DNA of 51,822 nt from Gammaproteobacteria bacterium (lineage in GTDB: Bacteria > Pseudomonadota > Gammaproteobacteria > Chromatiales > Chromatiaceae). This document shows, piece by piece, positions 51,781 through 51,822 of this stretch. The position numbers and the translations under genes are program-made. Each line of letters begins with the position of its first letter. Within the stretch, counting starts at the first letter, position 1. The stretch spans positions 1 through 51,822 of the forward strand of contig JAABSM010000021.1 of the NCBI GenBank assembly GCA_011390365.1. Reading direction: 5' to 3'. A model generated the notes under the pieces. The model did not search any database. It was not told the origin of the DNA and saw only the letters and a program-made list of their open reading frames with translations.

Positions 51781-51822
51781 CATGGATTGGCAGTTGAAAA
51801 ACCCGCGTAGGGTGCGTTAGCG
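51781..51822 (+). repeat. Direct repeat, right copy (duplicate of cas3 3' end), at the window edge
   Basis: See the left copy at 50406-50447. The copy continues into the left end of the palindromic element and is cut by the end of the window. Confidence 0.8.

Overview
The window reads as a contig from a GC-rich gammaproteobacterium. The RlpA, SuhB, TrmJ, DarP, UbiA, HolC/PepA and Bat/MoxR sets are all of gammaproteobacterial type. Both a UbiA and a MenA prenyltransferase are present, together with a Bacillus-type SdhC/FrdA pair. That combination, with the very dense palindromic repeats, suggests a Chromatiales-like (sulfur-oxidiser type) lineage, but rank below class is a guess. No rRNA, tRNA or CRISPR array was seen. 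Both window ends lie inside dispersed repeats, which is what assembly breaks at repeats look like.

Layout. 1-6.5 kb: an NCS1-permease/hybrid histidine kinase fusion, then dacA and rlpA (cell wall). 6.5-10.5 kb: half of a Yej/Opp-type ABC transporter (fused ATPase plus C-type permease) and a small membrane protein. 10.5-16.7 kb: a Bat/MoxR operon (moxR, DUF58, DUF4381, batA, batB/C-TPR), split in the middle by about 0.7 kb of stacked repeats. 17-19.4 kb: an MnmM/YtqB-like methyltransferase, suhB and trmJ. 19.6-23.8 kb: an unusual HTH-2Fe-2S-reductase fusion, darP, ubiA and a HAD phosphatase. 24-28.9 kb: a 1630-residue secreted protein with about 15 PKD-like repeats. 29-33 kb: a zinc-ribbon ORF, pepA-holC-small acidic protein, and a PAS histidine kinase. 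33-35.6 kb: a gamma-glutamylcyclotransferase-like gene and a decayed two-partner-secretion locus. 35.8-40 kb: sdhC-sdhA (no iron-sulfur subunit) and a PQQ sugar dehydrogenase. 40-44.4 kb: a two-gene unit of a PotD-like binding protein and a Cache/HAMP/kinase/receiver/adenylyl-cyclase protein. 44.7-47.5 kb: arsM, a DegV-family gene and menA. 47.7-51.8 kb: a type I-E-like cas3 followed by a palindromic element and an AbiEii-like nucleotidyltransferase with a small partner.

Two themes stand out. (1) The SBP + kinase-cyclase pair has no transporter genes beside it. It looks like a periplasmic-ligand (possibly polyamine) sensing system that would feed both phosphorelay and cAMP output, analogous in layout to NspS-MbaA but with different output domains. 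(2) Palindromic repeats have repeatedly entered genes: in frame in a loop of the NCS1-kinase, as the C-terminus of SdhC (with coupling to SdhA), as the tail of the gene after holC, as the stop codon of cas3, and as the ribosome-binding site of the DUF4381 gene. The cas3 3' end is partly duplicated 1.4 kb downstream, flanking the nucleotidyltransferase pair.
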